Source: Streptomyces griseoloalbus
Lineage (GTDB): Bacteria > Actinomycetota > Actinomycetes > Streptomycetales > Streptomycetaceae
Assembly: GCA_014650015.1 (NCBI GenBank)
Contig: BMUD01000023.1
Location: 56,631-120,630 of the forward strand
Direction: 5' to 3'
Length of the DNA stretch: 64,000 nt
Positions 25,945 to 35,513 of the stretch are shown here, piece by piece. The translations under genes and the position numbers were made by a program. Below the pieces are notes generated by a model. The model searched no databases, was not told where the DNA came from, and saw only the letters and a program-made list of their open reading frames with translations. How positions within the stretch are numbered: the stretch's first letter is position 1; every line of letters begins with the position of its first letter.

Positions 25945-25958
25945 GTGACCTCTGTCAC
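25945..25958. promoter_or_regulatory. inverted repeat GTGAC-N4-GTCAC upstream of ssgD
   Basis: A 5-bp inverted repeat about 100 bases before the ssgD start, in the gap that also precedes the decayed gene at 26045. A further GTGACA occurs 18 bases on. Possible operator; symmetry only. Confidence 0.3.
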
Positions 25959-26044
25959 CGCCTTCATGCACCCGAGTGACACGGCTCTCCCCAGGCGTAC
26001 TTCGGGGCACGTGAACCGCCCGCCGGCCTCCCCGCCCGCCGGGC

Positions 26045-26445
26045 ATGGCCCTCCGGACGGCCACCGACGCGCCGATCCCCGGCGGCGACCCGGCGCGCGG
26101 AGTCTTCGCCCTCGCCTTCCGCGATCGCGCCCACGGCCTCGCCGTCGGCGGCGACTTCCGCCCCGGCCCGGGCTCCTCCGACGCGGCCGTGCGCACCGCG
26201 GACGGCTTCCGCACACGGCGCCCGGCCACCATGTCGCCGCCCGCCCACCGCTCGGGTGTCGCCTGGCTCCCGCACAGCCGGACCGCCCCCCTCGCGATCG
26301 GCCCCACCGGCACCGAGCTGACGACCGACGCGGGCCGCACCTGGCGGACCGTCGACACCGGCTCCTACGACACGGTCGACTGCGCGCCGGACCACGGCTG
26401 CTGGGCGGCGCGCGAGAAGGGAGGGCTGCCCGCCTGGAGCACTGA
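26045..26445 (+). pseudogene. truncated, frameshifted Ycf48/BNR-repeat protein remnant
   Basis: The frame reads ARGVFALAFRDRAHGLAVGGD, AVRTADGFRTR, GVAWLPHS and GRTWRTVDTGSYDTVDC, matching the last two blades of the WD40/YVTN-like Ycf48 proteins annotated in Streptomyces as oxidoreductases. The first half of the gene is missing. Near 26410, after GCWAAREKG, the expected ending is continued only in another frame (RAARLEH), so a small frameshift is likely. No ribosome site is seen. Confidence 0.55.
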
Positions 26446-26516
26446 CGCATGCGGTGTGCCCTGTTTGCTGCCAACGTGGGTACCCGTTCGCTGTACGCGA
26501 GAGGAAGTGAGCGGAC

Positions 26517-26840
26517 ATGCCACGCGGTTCCAGCCCCAAACGGGAGCGTCAGTACGAGCACATCAAGGAGAGCGCGGAGAGCCGGGGCGAGAGCACCGGG
26601 CGGGCCAAGGAGATCGCCTCCCGGACCGTGAACAAGGAGCGCGCCCGGTCCGGCGAGTCCAAGACGGCCAGCCGCACCTCGACCCAGGACATGTCGTCCG
26701 GCAAGCGGGGCGGCCAGCGGTCCGGCAAGGGCTCCCAGGGGCCCACGTACGACCAGCTGTACGAGGAGGCCAAGAAGCGCGGCGTCGAGGGCCGTTCGAA
26801 CATGAACAAGAGCCAGCTCCAGCGGGCGCTGGGCAAGTGA
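26517..26840 (+). CDS. small basic plasmid-stabilization-like protein
   Basis: 107 residues, very hydrophilic and basic, from the ATG at 26517. The first 75 residues are rich in Lys, Arg, Ser and Glu and probably disordered (HIKESAESRGEST, SGKRGGQRSGKG). The C-terminus TYDQLYEEAKKRGVEGRSN followed by MNKSQLQRAL is a short helical SAP/Rho-N-like module that may bind nucleic acid. Homologues are common in Streptomyces under the plasmid stabilization label, with no experimental function known to me. Stand-alone gene. Confidence 0.78.
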   Translation: MPRGSSPKRERQYEHIKESAESRGESTGRAKEIASRTVNKERARSGESKTASRTSTQDMSSGKRGGQRSGKGSQGPTYDQLYEEAKKRGVEGRSNMNKSQLQRALGK

Positions 26841-26912
26841 GCCGTCTGCGCGCGGAGGGTGCCGGGGCACCCTCCGCGCGGAACATGCCTGCCCCGTAGG
26901 CTCAGGGACACC

Positions 26913-27605
26913 ATGACGACCGTACGCACACCCGCCGACTGGCCCGTGACCGAGGAAGAGGCCCGCGCGGTCCAGGACGCGCTGCGTACGCGGGTGGTGC
27001 TCGACGAACCGGGCCCGCCGCCCGGGACTGGCCACGTCACCGGAGTGGACGTGGCGTACGACGACGAGCGGGACGTGGTCGCCGCGGCGGCCGTCGTCCT
27101 GGACGCGGCGAGTCTCGACGTCGTCGCCGAGACCACCGCCGTCGGCCGGATCTCCTTCCCGTACGTGCCCGGACTGCTCGCCTTCCGGGAGATCCCCACC
27201 GTCCTCGCCGCGCTCGACGCCCTGCCCTGTCCGCCCGGCCTGGTGGTCTGCGACGGCTACGGCCTCGCCCACCCCCGCCGTTTCGGCCTCGCCAGCCACC
27301 TCGGCGTGCTCACCGGCCTGCCGACGATCGGTGTCGCCAAGAACCCCTTCACCTTCACCTACGACGAACCGGACACCTCGCGCGGCAGCACGGCCCCGCT
27401 GCTCGCCGGCGACGAGGAAGTCGGCCGCGCCCTGCGCACCAGGGACGCCGTCAAGCCGGTCTTCGTCTCGGTCGGCCACCGAGTGAGCCTGGACAACGCC
27501 TGCGCCCACACCCTCGCCCTGGCCCCCGCGTACCGCCTCCCGGAGACCACCCGCAGGGCGGACGCCCTGTGCCGTCGGGCGCTCGGCGAGGCCGGCGCCC
27601 TCTAG
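26913..27605 (+). CDS. nfi: endonuclease V (deoxyinosine 3'-endonuclease)
   Basis: 230 residues. The family blocks are present: GVDVAYDDERDVVAAAAVVLD with the first catalytic Asp, ISFPYVPGLLAFREIP, the second metal site LVVCDGYGLAHPRRFGLASHLGV, and GVAKNPF. It nicks DNA (and in some organisms RNA) one base 3' of deaminated adenine (inosine), starting repair. The stop codon overlaps the convergent small gene by four bases. Confidence 0.92.
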   Translation: MTTVRTPADWPVTEEEARAVQDALRTRVVLDEPGPPPGTGHVTGVDVAYDDERDVVAAAAVVLDAASLDVVAETTAVGRISFPYVPGLLAFREIPTVLAALDALPCPPGLVVCDGYGLAHPRRFGLASHLGVLTGLPTIGVAKNPFTFTYDEPDTSRGSTAPLLAGDEEVGRALRTRDAVKPVFVSVGHRVSLDNACAHTLALAPAYRLPETTRRADALCRRALGEAGAL

Positions 27606-27823
27606 TCGGCGCTGGTCGGCGCCGGCCCGCGCCGGTCGGCGTTCTCCACACTCCACCGCCCCACCTCGCGGTACCCGGAGTCGTAGATCACCGACCCGTC
27701 CCCGGGCACCAGCGCGTAGTGGCGCAGGTTTCCGCCCCAGTACCGCAGGATCCGCCCCAGCTCTCCCGCGGGGTCCTTCGCCAACGCTTCGCCGTCCATG
27801 GTGACTTCGAGGAGGAATCGCAT
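27602..27823 (-). CDS. conserved hypothetical protein, 73 aa
   Basis: Begins MRFLLEVTMDGEALAKDPAGEL, then ILRYWGGNLRHYALVPGDG and IYDSGYREVGRW. No signal or membrane span; a compact alpha-beta fold is suggested. Similar short proteins are frequent in Streptomyces, without known function. It ends in a 4-base convergent overlap with endonuclease V. Its 5' region holds direct and inverted repeats that look like an operator (27827-27862). Confidence 0.65.
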   Translation of the reverse strand: MRFLLEVTMDGEALAKDPAGELGRILRYWGGNLRHYALVPGDGSVIYDSGYREVGRWSVENADRRGPAPTSAD

Positions 27824-27826
27824 GCC

Positions 27827-27862
27827 TTCAAGTGTTTCATTGAACTTCCCATTGATACTTCC
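27827..27862 (-). promoter_or_regulatory. repeat-rich operator of the 73-aa gene
   Basis: Two adjacent direct repeats, CATTGAACTTCC (27838-27849) and CATTGATACTTCC (27850-27862), overlap an inverted repeat TTCAA-N8-TTGAA (27827-27844) directly upstream of the start codon. This is the most AT-rich patch nearby. A repressor binding here would cover the ribosome site and initiation region. Confidence 0.45.
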
Positions 27863-27951
27863 TCGCCCGTCCGCCCCGGCAGTCCGGGACCCAGGGCCGA
27901 GGAAGTCTCAAGCGGGGGTCACTCCGGCGCGCAACCCGCCCGCGCGATCTG

Positions 27952-27975
27952 AGTACCGGTACTGAGTACGCGTAC
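27952..27975. promoter_or_regulatory. paired GTAC palindromes upstream of the 48-aa membrane protein
   Basis: AGTACCGGTACT (12-bp perfect palindrome, 27952-27963) is followed at once by GTACGCGTAC (10 bp, 27966-27975), about 40 bases before the small ORF at 28015. Two stacked palindromes with a shared GTAC core suggest a dimeric regulator bound twice. Confidence 0.45.
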
Positions 27976-28014
27976 GGATGCCCGTACCGCGCCCGCCCCC
28001 GCAGGCTGGTGCGC

Positions 28015-28161
28015 ATGACAACGCACCGCGCACCCAAGCCAGTTGCCCCCGACGGCCGGCCCGTCGAGCGGGCCGTGATCATCGGGCTCACCCTCGCCGT
28101 ACTGGCGGGGCTGGGCTGGATCGTCGGGATGATCTACACGCTGGTCGAGTGGCCGCTGTAG
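28015..28161 (+). CDS. small single-span membrane protein, 48 aa
   Basis: ATG to TAG. The N-terminus is polar (MTTHRAPKPVAPDGRPVERA), then one hydrophobic helix of about 22 residues (VIIGLTLAVLAGLGWIVGMIY) and a short tail ending VEWPL. High third-position GC and the stacked palindromes upstream support a real gene. The function is unknown; such peptides often modulate larger membrane proteins. Confidence 0.6.
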   Translation: MTTHRAPKPVAPDGRPVERAVIIGLTLAVLAGLGWIVGMIYTLVEWPL

Positions 28162-28185
28162 GGCGGCCCCCGACCGGCTCGGCCG

Positions 28186-29364
28186 TCAGCGTGTCGCGGC
28201 GACGCGGAAGCGCAGCCCCGCCGCGGCGAGGCGTGCGATCAGCGCGTCCCCCATCGCCACCGCCGTCGTGACCTGGCCCGCCGTCGGCGGAAGGTCGTCG
28301 AAGGCGAGGCACAGGGCCCCCTCGGCCAGCATCTTCGCCGTCTCGTCGTAGCCGGGGTCGCCGCCCGCCACCTCCGTGTACACCCGCCGCCCGCCGCCCT
28401 CGCCGACGAAGCGGACGGTGAACCAGCTCCGGGCGCGCTTCTCGGGGCTCGGCCCGTCACCGGGCCCGATCCGGTCGGAGAGCCGGCGTCGCAGCGAGGG
28501 GAGCTGGGCCGCCGCGACCAGAGCGCCCACGGCCGCGACCCCGCCCACCGCCACCGGGAGACGCCGGACGGCCGCGTAGTGCCGGTAACGGAAGTCGGGG
28601 CCGTACCGGTCGAGCGCCTTGGCCGAGCGGCGCACGATCTGCGCGTCGAGGGTCGGCAGCGGCAGGGCCCAGGCCCCGGCCTCCGGCGCGTAGCGCGGCG
28701 CGCCCGTCGGAGCCGACACCCTGCGGTCCACCAGCCGCGGTTCGTGACGCCGGCGGTCCCGCGCCGCCGCGCGGAGCTGCCGGTGCCGGGCGAACTGGTT
28801 CAGCGCCGAGGCGAAGGTCCCGCCCGAGAAGGCCGCGTCGACGGTCACGAAACCGTCCACGGTCAGCGGCACCCCCTCCGGCAGCTGCCGCACGGTGAAG
28901 TACGCGCCCAGGTCGTGCGGCACCGAATCGAAGCCACAGGCGTGCACCAGCCGCGCCCCGGTCTCCCGCGCGCGTGCGTCATGACGGACGTACATCAGGT
29001 CCACGAACTCGGGTTCACCCGTGAGGTCGACGTAGTCCGCGCCGGAGTCCGCGCAGGCGGCGACGAGTTCCTCGCCGTACTCCACATAGGGGCCCACGGT
29101 CGTCGCCACCACCCGCGCGTGCCCGGCGAGGGCGCGCAGCGAGGCCGGGTCGGACACGTCCGCCCGCAGCAGCCCGATGTCCGCGCCGCCGGGCAGCCGC
29201 TCCCGCAGCCGCTCCAGCTTCTCCGTGCTGCGGCCGGCGATCGCCCAGCGCAGCCCGGCGGGGCCGTGGGCGGCGAGGTACTCCGCGGTCAGCGTTCCGA
29301 CGAAACCGGTCGCTCCGAAGAGCACGATGTCGTACGGACGGTCCGCCCTGTTCATCCTGTTCAT
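28186..29364 (-). CDS. saccharopine dehydrogenase-like / trans-acting enoyl reductase family protein
   Basis: 392 residues from the ATG preceded by AAGGGG. An N-terminal Rossmann domain (YDIVLFGATGFVGTLTAEYLA, AIAGRSTEKLERL, GLLRADVSDPASL) leads to ATTVGPYVEYGEELVAACA and DLTGEPEFVD, then HACGFDSVPHDLGAY, the hallmark of the mycobacterial Rv2449c/Rv2953 group (trans-acting enoyl reductase in phthiocerol synthesis). A hydrophobic segment near 300-320 suggests membrane association. In Streptomyces the substrate is unknown; a lipid or polyketide reductase is plausible. Confidence 0.82.
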   Translation of the reverse strand: MNRMNRADRPYDIVLFGATGFVGTLTAEYLAAHGPAGLRWAIAGRSTEKLERLRERLPGGADIGLLRADVSDPASLRALAGHARVVATTVGPYVEYGEELVAACADSGADYVDLTGEPEFVDLMYVRHDARARETGARLVHACGFDSVPHDLGAYFTVRQLPEGVPLTVDGFVTVDAAFSGGTFASALNQFARHRQLRAAARDRRRHEPRLVDRRVSAPTGAPRYAPEAGAWALPLPTLDAQIVRRSAKALDRYGPDFRYRHYAAVRRLPVAVGGVAAVGALVAAAQLPSLRRRLSDRIGPGDGPSPEKRARSWFTVRFVGEGGGRRVYTEVAGGDPGYDETAKMLAEGALCLAFDDLPPTAGQVTTAVAMGDALIARLAAAGLRFRVAATR

Positions 29365-29455
29365 GACACCCCTTGGTCGTGCAGCCGCGCCGCTGTCGGT
29401 GGCCGAGGCTAGCGTGAGGGATGCGGAGCGACGACGACGAGCCCGGAGGAACCCC

Positions 29456-29836
29456 ATGACCGTGTCCAGGAACGCCCTGAGGAAGTGGGAGAAAGTGCGC
29501 GTCTACGCCCTCGGTCTGCCCGGAGCCACCGAGGAGCATCCCTGGGGCGAGACCGTCGCCAAGGTCAACAAGAAGGTGTTCGTCTTCCTCGGCGTCGGCG
29601 ACGGCGGCCATCCGCTGGGGGTGACCGTGAAGCTCAAGGACGAGACGGCCCACGCCCACGCGCTGGCCTGCCCCGGCGCGGCGCCCGCAGGGTACGGCCT
29701 GGGCGCGTCCGGCTGGGTCGGCGTCCCCCTGGAGCCCAGGGGTGCCCCGTCCGCCGAGCTGCTGTGCGACTGGGTGGAGGAGAGCTACCGCACGATCGCG
29801 CCGAAGCGGCTGGCCGCGGAGCTGGACGCACGCTGA
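29456..29836 (+). CDS. MmcQ/YjbR family protein
   Basis: 126 residues. Features: [28 protein letters not shown] at the start, VTVKLKDE, and the ending [22 protein letters not shown]. The CyaY-like fold of this family has been proposed to bind DNA; no enzyme activity is known. Divergent from the saccharopine-dehydrogenase-like gene, with 91 bases between the starts. Confidence 0.82.
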   Translation: MTVSRNALRKWEKVRVYALGLPGATEEHPWGETVAKVNKKVFVFLGVGDGGHPLGVTVKLKDETAHAHALACPGAAPAGYGLGASGWVGVPLEPRGAPSAELLCDWVEESYRTIAPKRLAAELDAR

Positions 29837-29893
29837 GGCGCGCGGGGACCGGTGTCCGGCCGTACAGTGGCCAAGCGCTTGCTCGCCCGCCTC

Positions 29894-29922
29894 TTGTGCC
29901 GGGTTGAACACGTTCCTAGCAT
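29894..29922 (+). promoter_or_regulatory. promoter of the fatty-acid degradation operon
   Basis: TTGTGC, a 17-base gap and TAGCAT lie 43 bases upstream of the CaiB-type gene. The segment GGTGTTACATC after the -10 shares TGTTACA with the region just upstream of the MerR gene at 35294, so it could be that regulator's site; this is tentative. Confidence 0.55.
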
Positions 29923-29964
29923 CGCGGGTGTTACATCAGGTGTGTCACAGCCGTTGGGGGCTCG

Positions 29965-31121
29965 ATGACAGAGGCGAAGACGCCGGGACACGGTCCGCTC
30001 ACCGGTGTGCGCGTGCTCGAACTGGCCGGGATCGGGCCGGGCCCGTTCGCCGCCATGCTCCTGGCCGACCTGGGCGCCGATGTCGTACGCGTGGACCGCC
30101 CCGGCGGCCCCGGGCTCGGAATCGACCCCGCCCACGACGTCACCAACCGCAACAAGCGCTCCGTGATCGTCGACCTGAAGGCCCCCGACGGGGCCGCGCG
30201 CCTCCTCGACCTCGTGGAGCGCGCCGACGTGCTCATCGAGGGCAACCGCCCCGGAGTCACCGAGCGCCTCGGCGTCGGCCCCGAGGACTGCCACGCCCGC
30301 AACCCGCGCCTCGTCTACGGCCGGATGACCGGCTGGGGTCAGACCGGCCCCCTCGCCGACCGCGCGGGACACGACATCGCGTACATCGCCCTCACCGGCA
30401 CCCTTGGCATGACCGGCGACCCGGACCGGCCCCCGGCCGCCCCGGCCAACCTGCTCGGCGACTACGCGGGCGGCTCCCTGTACCTCGTCGTCGGCGTCCT
30501 CGCCGCCCTGCACCACGCGCGCGCGACCGGCGCCGGGCAGGTCGTCGACGCCGCCATCGTGGACGGCACCGCCCACCTCTCCGCGATGATCCACGGCATG
30601 CTCGCCGCCGGCGCCTGGCAGGACCGGCGCGGCGCCAACCTCCTCGACGGCGGCTGCCCGTACTACGGCACCTACGAGACCGCCGACGGCCGGCACATGG
30701 CGGTCGGCGCGCTGGAGCCGCGGTTCTACGCCGAATTCCTGCGCCTGCTCGGCATCGAGGACCAGGCCGCCGCCCACACCGACGTCACCCGGTGGCCGGA
30801 GCTGCGCGAGCAGGTCGCCGCCCGCTTCACGTCCCGCACCCGCGACGAGTGGACGGCCGTCTTCGAGGGCTCCGACGCGTGCGTGGCGCCGGTGCTGTCC
30901 CTGCGCGAGGCCCCGCACCACCCGCACCTCGCCGCCCGCTCCACCTTCACCGACCACGGCGGCACCCTCCAGCCCGCACCGGCCCCCCGGTTCTCCGCCA
31001 CCCCCACCAGCGTCCGCACCGGGCCCGCCCGGCCGGGCGCCGACACCGACGACGTGGCCCGCGACTGGGACGTACCCCGGCTGCTGTCCTCGCCCTCGAA
31101 CCCTCACCGAAAGGCCCCCTC

Positions 31122-31125
<4 letters not shown>
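29965..31125 (+). CDS. CaiB/BaiF (family III) CoA transferase or alpha-methylacyl-CoA racemase
   Basis: 386 residues. The start [32 protein letters not shown] and the CoA-binding [12 protein letters not shown] are characteristic. The racemase-type catalytic pair is present as His in [11 protein letters not shown] and Asp in [11 protein letters not shown], which favours an alpha-methylacyl-CoA racemase that converts R- to S-branched acyl-CoA before beta-oxidation. Streptomyces membranes are rich in branched acids, and the next two genes are thiolase and FadB, so this fits. First gene of the operon; it overlaps the thiolase start as GTGA. Confidence 0.87.
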
Positions 31126-32336
<1,211 letters not shown>

Positions 32337-32375
32337 ATCCCAGCGACCCGCACGCGACTTCTACGGAGAACCCTC

Positions 32376-34553
32376 ATGACCGAGAGCACCACCATCCGCT
32401 GGGAACAGGACGACACCGGCGTCGTCACCCTCGTCCTCGACGACCCCGACCAGTCCGCGAACACGATGAACCAGGCGTTCCGCGACTCCCTCGCCGTGAT
32501 CACCGACCGCCTGGAGGCGGAGAAGGACAGCATCCGCGGCATCATCCTCACCTCCGCCAAGAAGACCTTCTTCGCGGGCGGCGACCTGCGCGACCTGATC
32601 CGCGTCACCCCCGGGACGGCGCAGCGGCTGTTCGACGGCGGCATGGCGATCAAACGCCAGATGCGCCGCATCGAGACCCTCGGCAAGCCGGTCGTCGCCG
32701 CGATCAACGGCGCTGCCCTCGGCGGCGGTTACGAACTCGCCCTGGCCTGCCACCACCGGATCGCCCTCGACGCCCCCGGCTCCAGGATCGGCTGTCCCGA
32801 GGTCACCCTCGGCCTGCTCCCCGGAGGCGGCGGCGTCGTCCGCACCGTCCGTCTCCTCGGCATCGCCGACGCCCTGCTGAAGGTGCTGCTCCAGGGCACC
32901 CAGTACAGCCCCCGGCGCGCCCTGGAGAACGGCCTTGTCGACGAGGTGGCCGACACGCGGGAGGACTTGCTCGCCAAGGCCCGCGCCTTCATCGACGCCC
33001 ACCCCGAATCCGCCCAGCCCTGGGACAGGCCGGGATACCGCATCCCGGGCGGCACGCCCGCCCACCCCAAGTTCGCGGCCAACCTGCCCGCCTTCCCGGC
33101 CACCCTGCGCAAGCAGACCAACGGGGCCCCCTACCCGGCCCCGCGCAACATCCTCGCCGCCGCCGTCGAAGGAGCACAGGTCGACTTCGAGACCGCCCAG
33201 GTCATCGAGGCCCGCTACTTCGTCGAGCTGGCCGCCGGCCAGACGTCGAAGAACATGATCCAGGCGTTCTTCTTCGACCTCCAGGCCGTCAACTCCGGTG
33301 CCAACCGCCCCAAGGGCATCGGGCAGCGCGAGGTCCGCAAGGTCGCCGTCCTCGGCGCCGGGATGATGGGCGCGGGCATCGCCTACGCGTGCGCCCGCGC
33401 GGGGATCGACGTCGTCCTGAAGGACGTCTCCCTGGAGGCGGCCGTCAAGGGCAAGGGCTACTCCGAGAAACTGTGCGCCAAGGCCGTCGCCAGGGGCCGT
33501 ACCACCCAGGAGAAGGCCGACGCGCTGCTCGCCCGGATCACGCCCACCGCCGAGGCGGCCGATCTCGCCGGCTGCGACGCGGTCATCGAGGCCGTCTTCG
33601 AGGACACCTCCCTCAAGCACAAGGTGTTCCAGGAGATCCAGGGTGTCGTCGCCGACGACGCGCTGCTGTGCTCCAACACCTCCACGCTCCCCATCACCGC
33701 CCTCGCCGAGGGCGTGGAGCGCCAGGGCGACTTCATCGGCCTGCACTTCTTCTCGCCCGTCGACAAGATGCCGCTGGTCGAGATCATCAAGGGCGAGCGC
33801 ACCGGGGACGAGGCGCTGGCCCGCGCCTTCGACCTGGTCCGGCAGATCAACAAGACCCCGATCGTCGTCAACGACTCGCGGGGCTTCTTCACCTCCCGGG
33901 TCATCGGGCACTTCATCAACGAGGGCGTCGCCATGGTCGGCGAGGGCATCGAACCGGCGTCGGTGGAGCAGGCCGCCGCCCAGGCGGGCTACCCGGCCAA
34001 GGTGCTCGCCCTGATGGACGAGCTGACCCTCACCCTGCCGCGCAAGATCCGGGGCGAGTCGAAGCGGGCGGTCGAGGAGGCGGGCGGCACCTGGACCGCG
34101 CACCCCGCGGAGGCCGTCATCGACCGCATGGTCGACGAGTTCGGCCGCACCGGCCGCAGCGGCGGCGCCGGCTTCTACGAGTACGGCGAGGACGGCAGGC
34201 GCGCGAGGCTGTGGCCGGGACTGCGCGAGCACTTCACGAAGCCCGGTCACGAGATCCCGTTCGCGGACATGCAGGAGCGGATGCTCTTCTCCGAGGCGCT
34301 GGACACCGTCCGGCTGCTGGAGGAGGGCGTGCTGACTTCCGTCGCCGACGCCAACATCGGCTCCGTCCTCGGTATCGGCTTCCCCGGCTGGACCGGCGGA
34401 GTCCTGCAGTACATCAACGGTTACGAGGGTGGCCTGCCCGGATTCGTGGCCCGCGCCTGTGAGCTCGCCGAGCGCTACGGCGAGCGCTTCACCCCGCCCG
34501 CGCTGCTGCTGGCGAAGGCGGAGAAGGGAGAGGTCTTCACGGACGCGCGCTGA
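32376..34553 (+). CDS. fadB: multifunctional enoyl-CoA hydratase / 3-hydroxyacyl-CoA dehydrogenase
   Basis: 725 residues; GGAG 7 bases upstream of the ATG. The N-terminal crotonase domain (1-200) shows FFAGGDLRDL and the oxyanion loop NGAALGGGYELALACHHRI. The central NAD-binding HCDH domain starts at about 326 with VAVLGAGMMGAGIAYACARAG and contains SNTSTLPIT and the catalytic HFFSPVDKMPLVEI. The C-terminal HCDH repeats include SRGFFTSRV and GRSGGAGFYEY. It carries out the two middle steps of beta-oxidation. Confidence 0.94.
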   Translation: MTESTTIRWEQDDTGVVTLVLDDPDQSANTMNQAFRDSLAVITDRLEAEKDSIRGIILTSAKKTFFAGGDLRDLIRVTPGTAQRLFDGGMAIKRQMRRIETLGKPVVAAINGAALGGGYELALACHHRIALDAPGSRIGCPEVTLGLLPGGGGVVRTVRLLGIADALLKVLLQGTQYSPRRALENGLVDEVADTREDLLAKARAFIDAHPESAQPWDRPGYRIPGGTPAHPKFAANLPAFPATLRKQTNGAPYPAPRNILAAAVEGAQVDFETAQVIEARYFVELAAGQTSKNMIQAFFFDLQAVNSGANRPKGIGQREVRKVAVLGAGMMGAGIAYACARAGIDVVLKDVSLEAAVKGKGYSEKLCAKAVARGRTTQEKADALLARITPTAEAADLAGCDAVIEAVFEDTSLKHKVFQEIQGVVADDALLCSNTSTLPITALAEGVERQGDFIGLHFFSPVDKMPLVEIIKGERTGDEALARAFDLVRQINKTPIVVNDSRGFFTSRVIGHFINEGVAMVGEGIEPASVEQAAAQAGYPAKVLALMDELTLTLPRKIRGESKRAVEEAGGTWTAHPAEAVIDRMVDEFGRTGRSGGAGFYEYGEDGRRARLWPGLREHFTKPGHEIPFADMQERMLFSEALDTVRLLEEGVLTSVADANIGSVLGIGFPGWTGGVLQYINGYEGGLPGFVARACELAERYGERFTPPALLLAKAEKGEVFTDAR

Positions 34554-34568
34554 CGCGCCGCACGGGGT

Positions 34569-35294
34569 TCACCCCTGGTCGTCGAGCCACTCCCGCAGCT
34601 CCTCCTTCAGCGACCGCTGGAAGGTGGTGAGCAGCGCCTGCACCACGAGCGGGTGCATCCGCGCGGACAGGGACCGCACATCCCGCGCGTCCCGCTCCGC
34701 GACCGCGTCGCGCAGCAGCCGCGACAGCTCGTGGGCGGCCGCGCGGGAGTGCTCGATGAGCGCGGTACGAGCGGCGAGGATCGTCTCCTGCGACAGCGGT
34801 ACGTCCAGCAGTTCGACGCCGAGCCGCAGCAGCCCGGCGTCGAGGCCGTAGCGTTCGCCGTCGCGCCGGAGGACGTCCATCGCCACCAGCCGCTCGACCT
34901 CCTCGTCGGCGAGCGGCCGGCCCGCCCGGCGGTCCAGCTCCGCACGCGTCACCGTCTCGGTGCTCTCCGGCGCCCAGGAGGCCACCACCGCCCGCTGGAT
35001 CGCCAGCTCCCGCACACTCAGGTCCGCCGGCAGCTGGCCGAGGTAGCGCTCGATGGCCGCCAGCGTCATGCCCCGGCGCTGCAACTCCTCGATGAGCGCC
35101 AGCCGGGCCAGATGCTCCCGCCCGTAGTGACCCACCCGCCGGGGGCCGATCACGGGGGGCGGCAGGAGACCCCTGGTGCCGTAGAAGCGGACCGTGCGCA
35201 CCGTGACGCCGGCCCGGGCCGCCAGCTCGTCGATCGTGAGCGTCGGCTCCTCGCGCTCCTGCGGCCGCCGGGACCCCTCGGTGTCGGTCGTCAT
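34569..35294 (-). CDS. MerR-family transcriptional regulator
   Basis: 241 residues. The HTH begins LTIDELAARAGVTVRTVRFYGTRGLLPPP, with the wing GHYGREHLARLALIEELQRRGMTLAAIERYL. The 150-residue effector domain lacks metal-binding cysteines, so a small organic ligand such as an acyl-CoA is plausible. It lies tail to tail with the fad operon (15 bases between stops), and this pairing suggests it controls that operon. Confidence 0.85.
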   Translation of the reverse strand: MTTDTEGSRRPQEREEPTLTIDELAARAGVTVRTVRFYGTRGLLPPPVIGPRRVGHYGREHLARLALIEELQRRGMTLAAIERYLGQLPADLSVRELAIQRAVVASWAPESTETVTRAELDRRAGRPLADEEVERLVAMDVLRRDGERYGLDAGLLRLGVELLDVPLSQETILAARTALIEHSRAAAHELSRLLRDAVAERDARDVRSLSARMHPLVVQALLTTFQRSLKEELREWLDDQG

Positions 35295-35513
35295 GTGCAG
35301 CAGTATCGCTGTACCACCGGTGCTGTTACACCCTCACCGGCCACCCGCGCGGCCATGTGAGATGTTCCGCGGTGTGATCTTTGCCATCGCATACCCTTCC
35401 GGCTGTTTGGAAAGGTGCCCCCTTGGTCTGTGCCCTGAACCGAGCGCGCCGGCCTAGGCAATCCGGACACCCGGGCGCGAGCCGCCCGAGCGCACCAGAG
35501 AGTGGAACCACCC

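Noticed and set aside
25170-27656. Minus-strand open frame of 828 codons
   Set aside because: It runs antisense across the small basic protein and endonuclease V genes, has no domain features and reflects GC-rich antisense openness.
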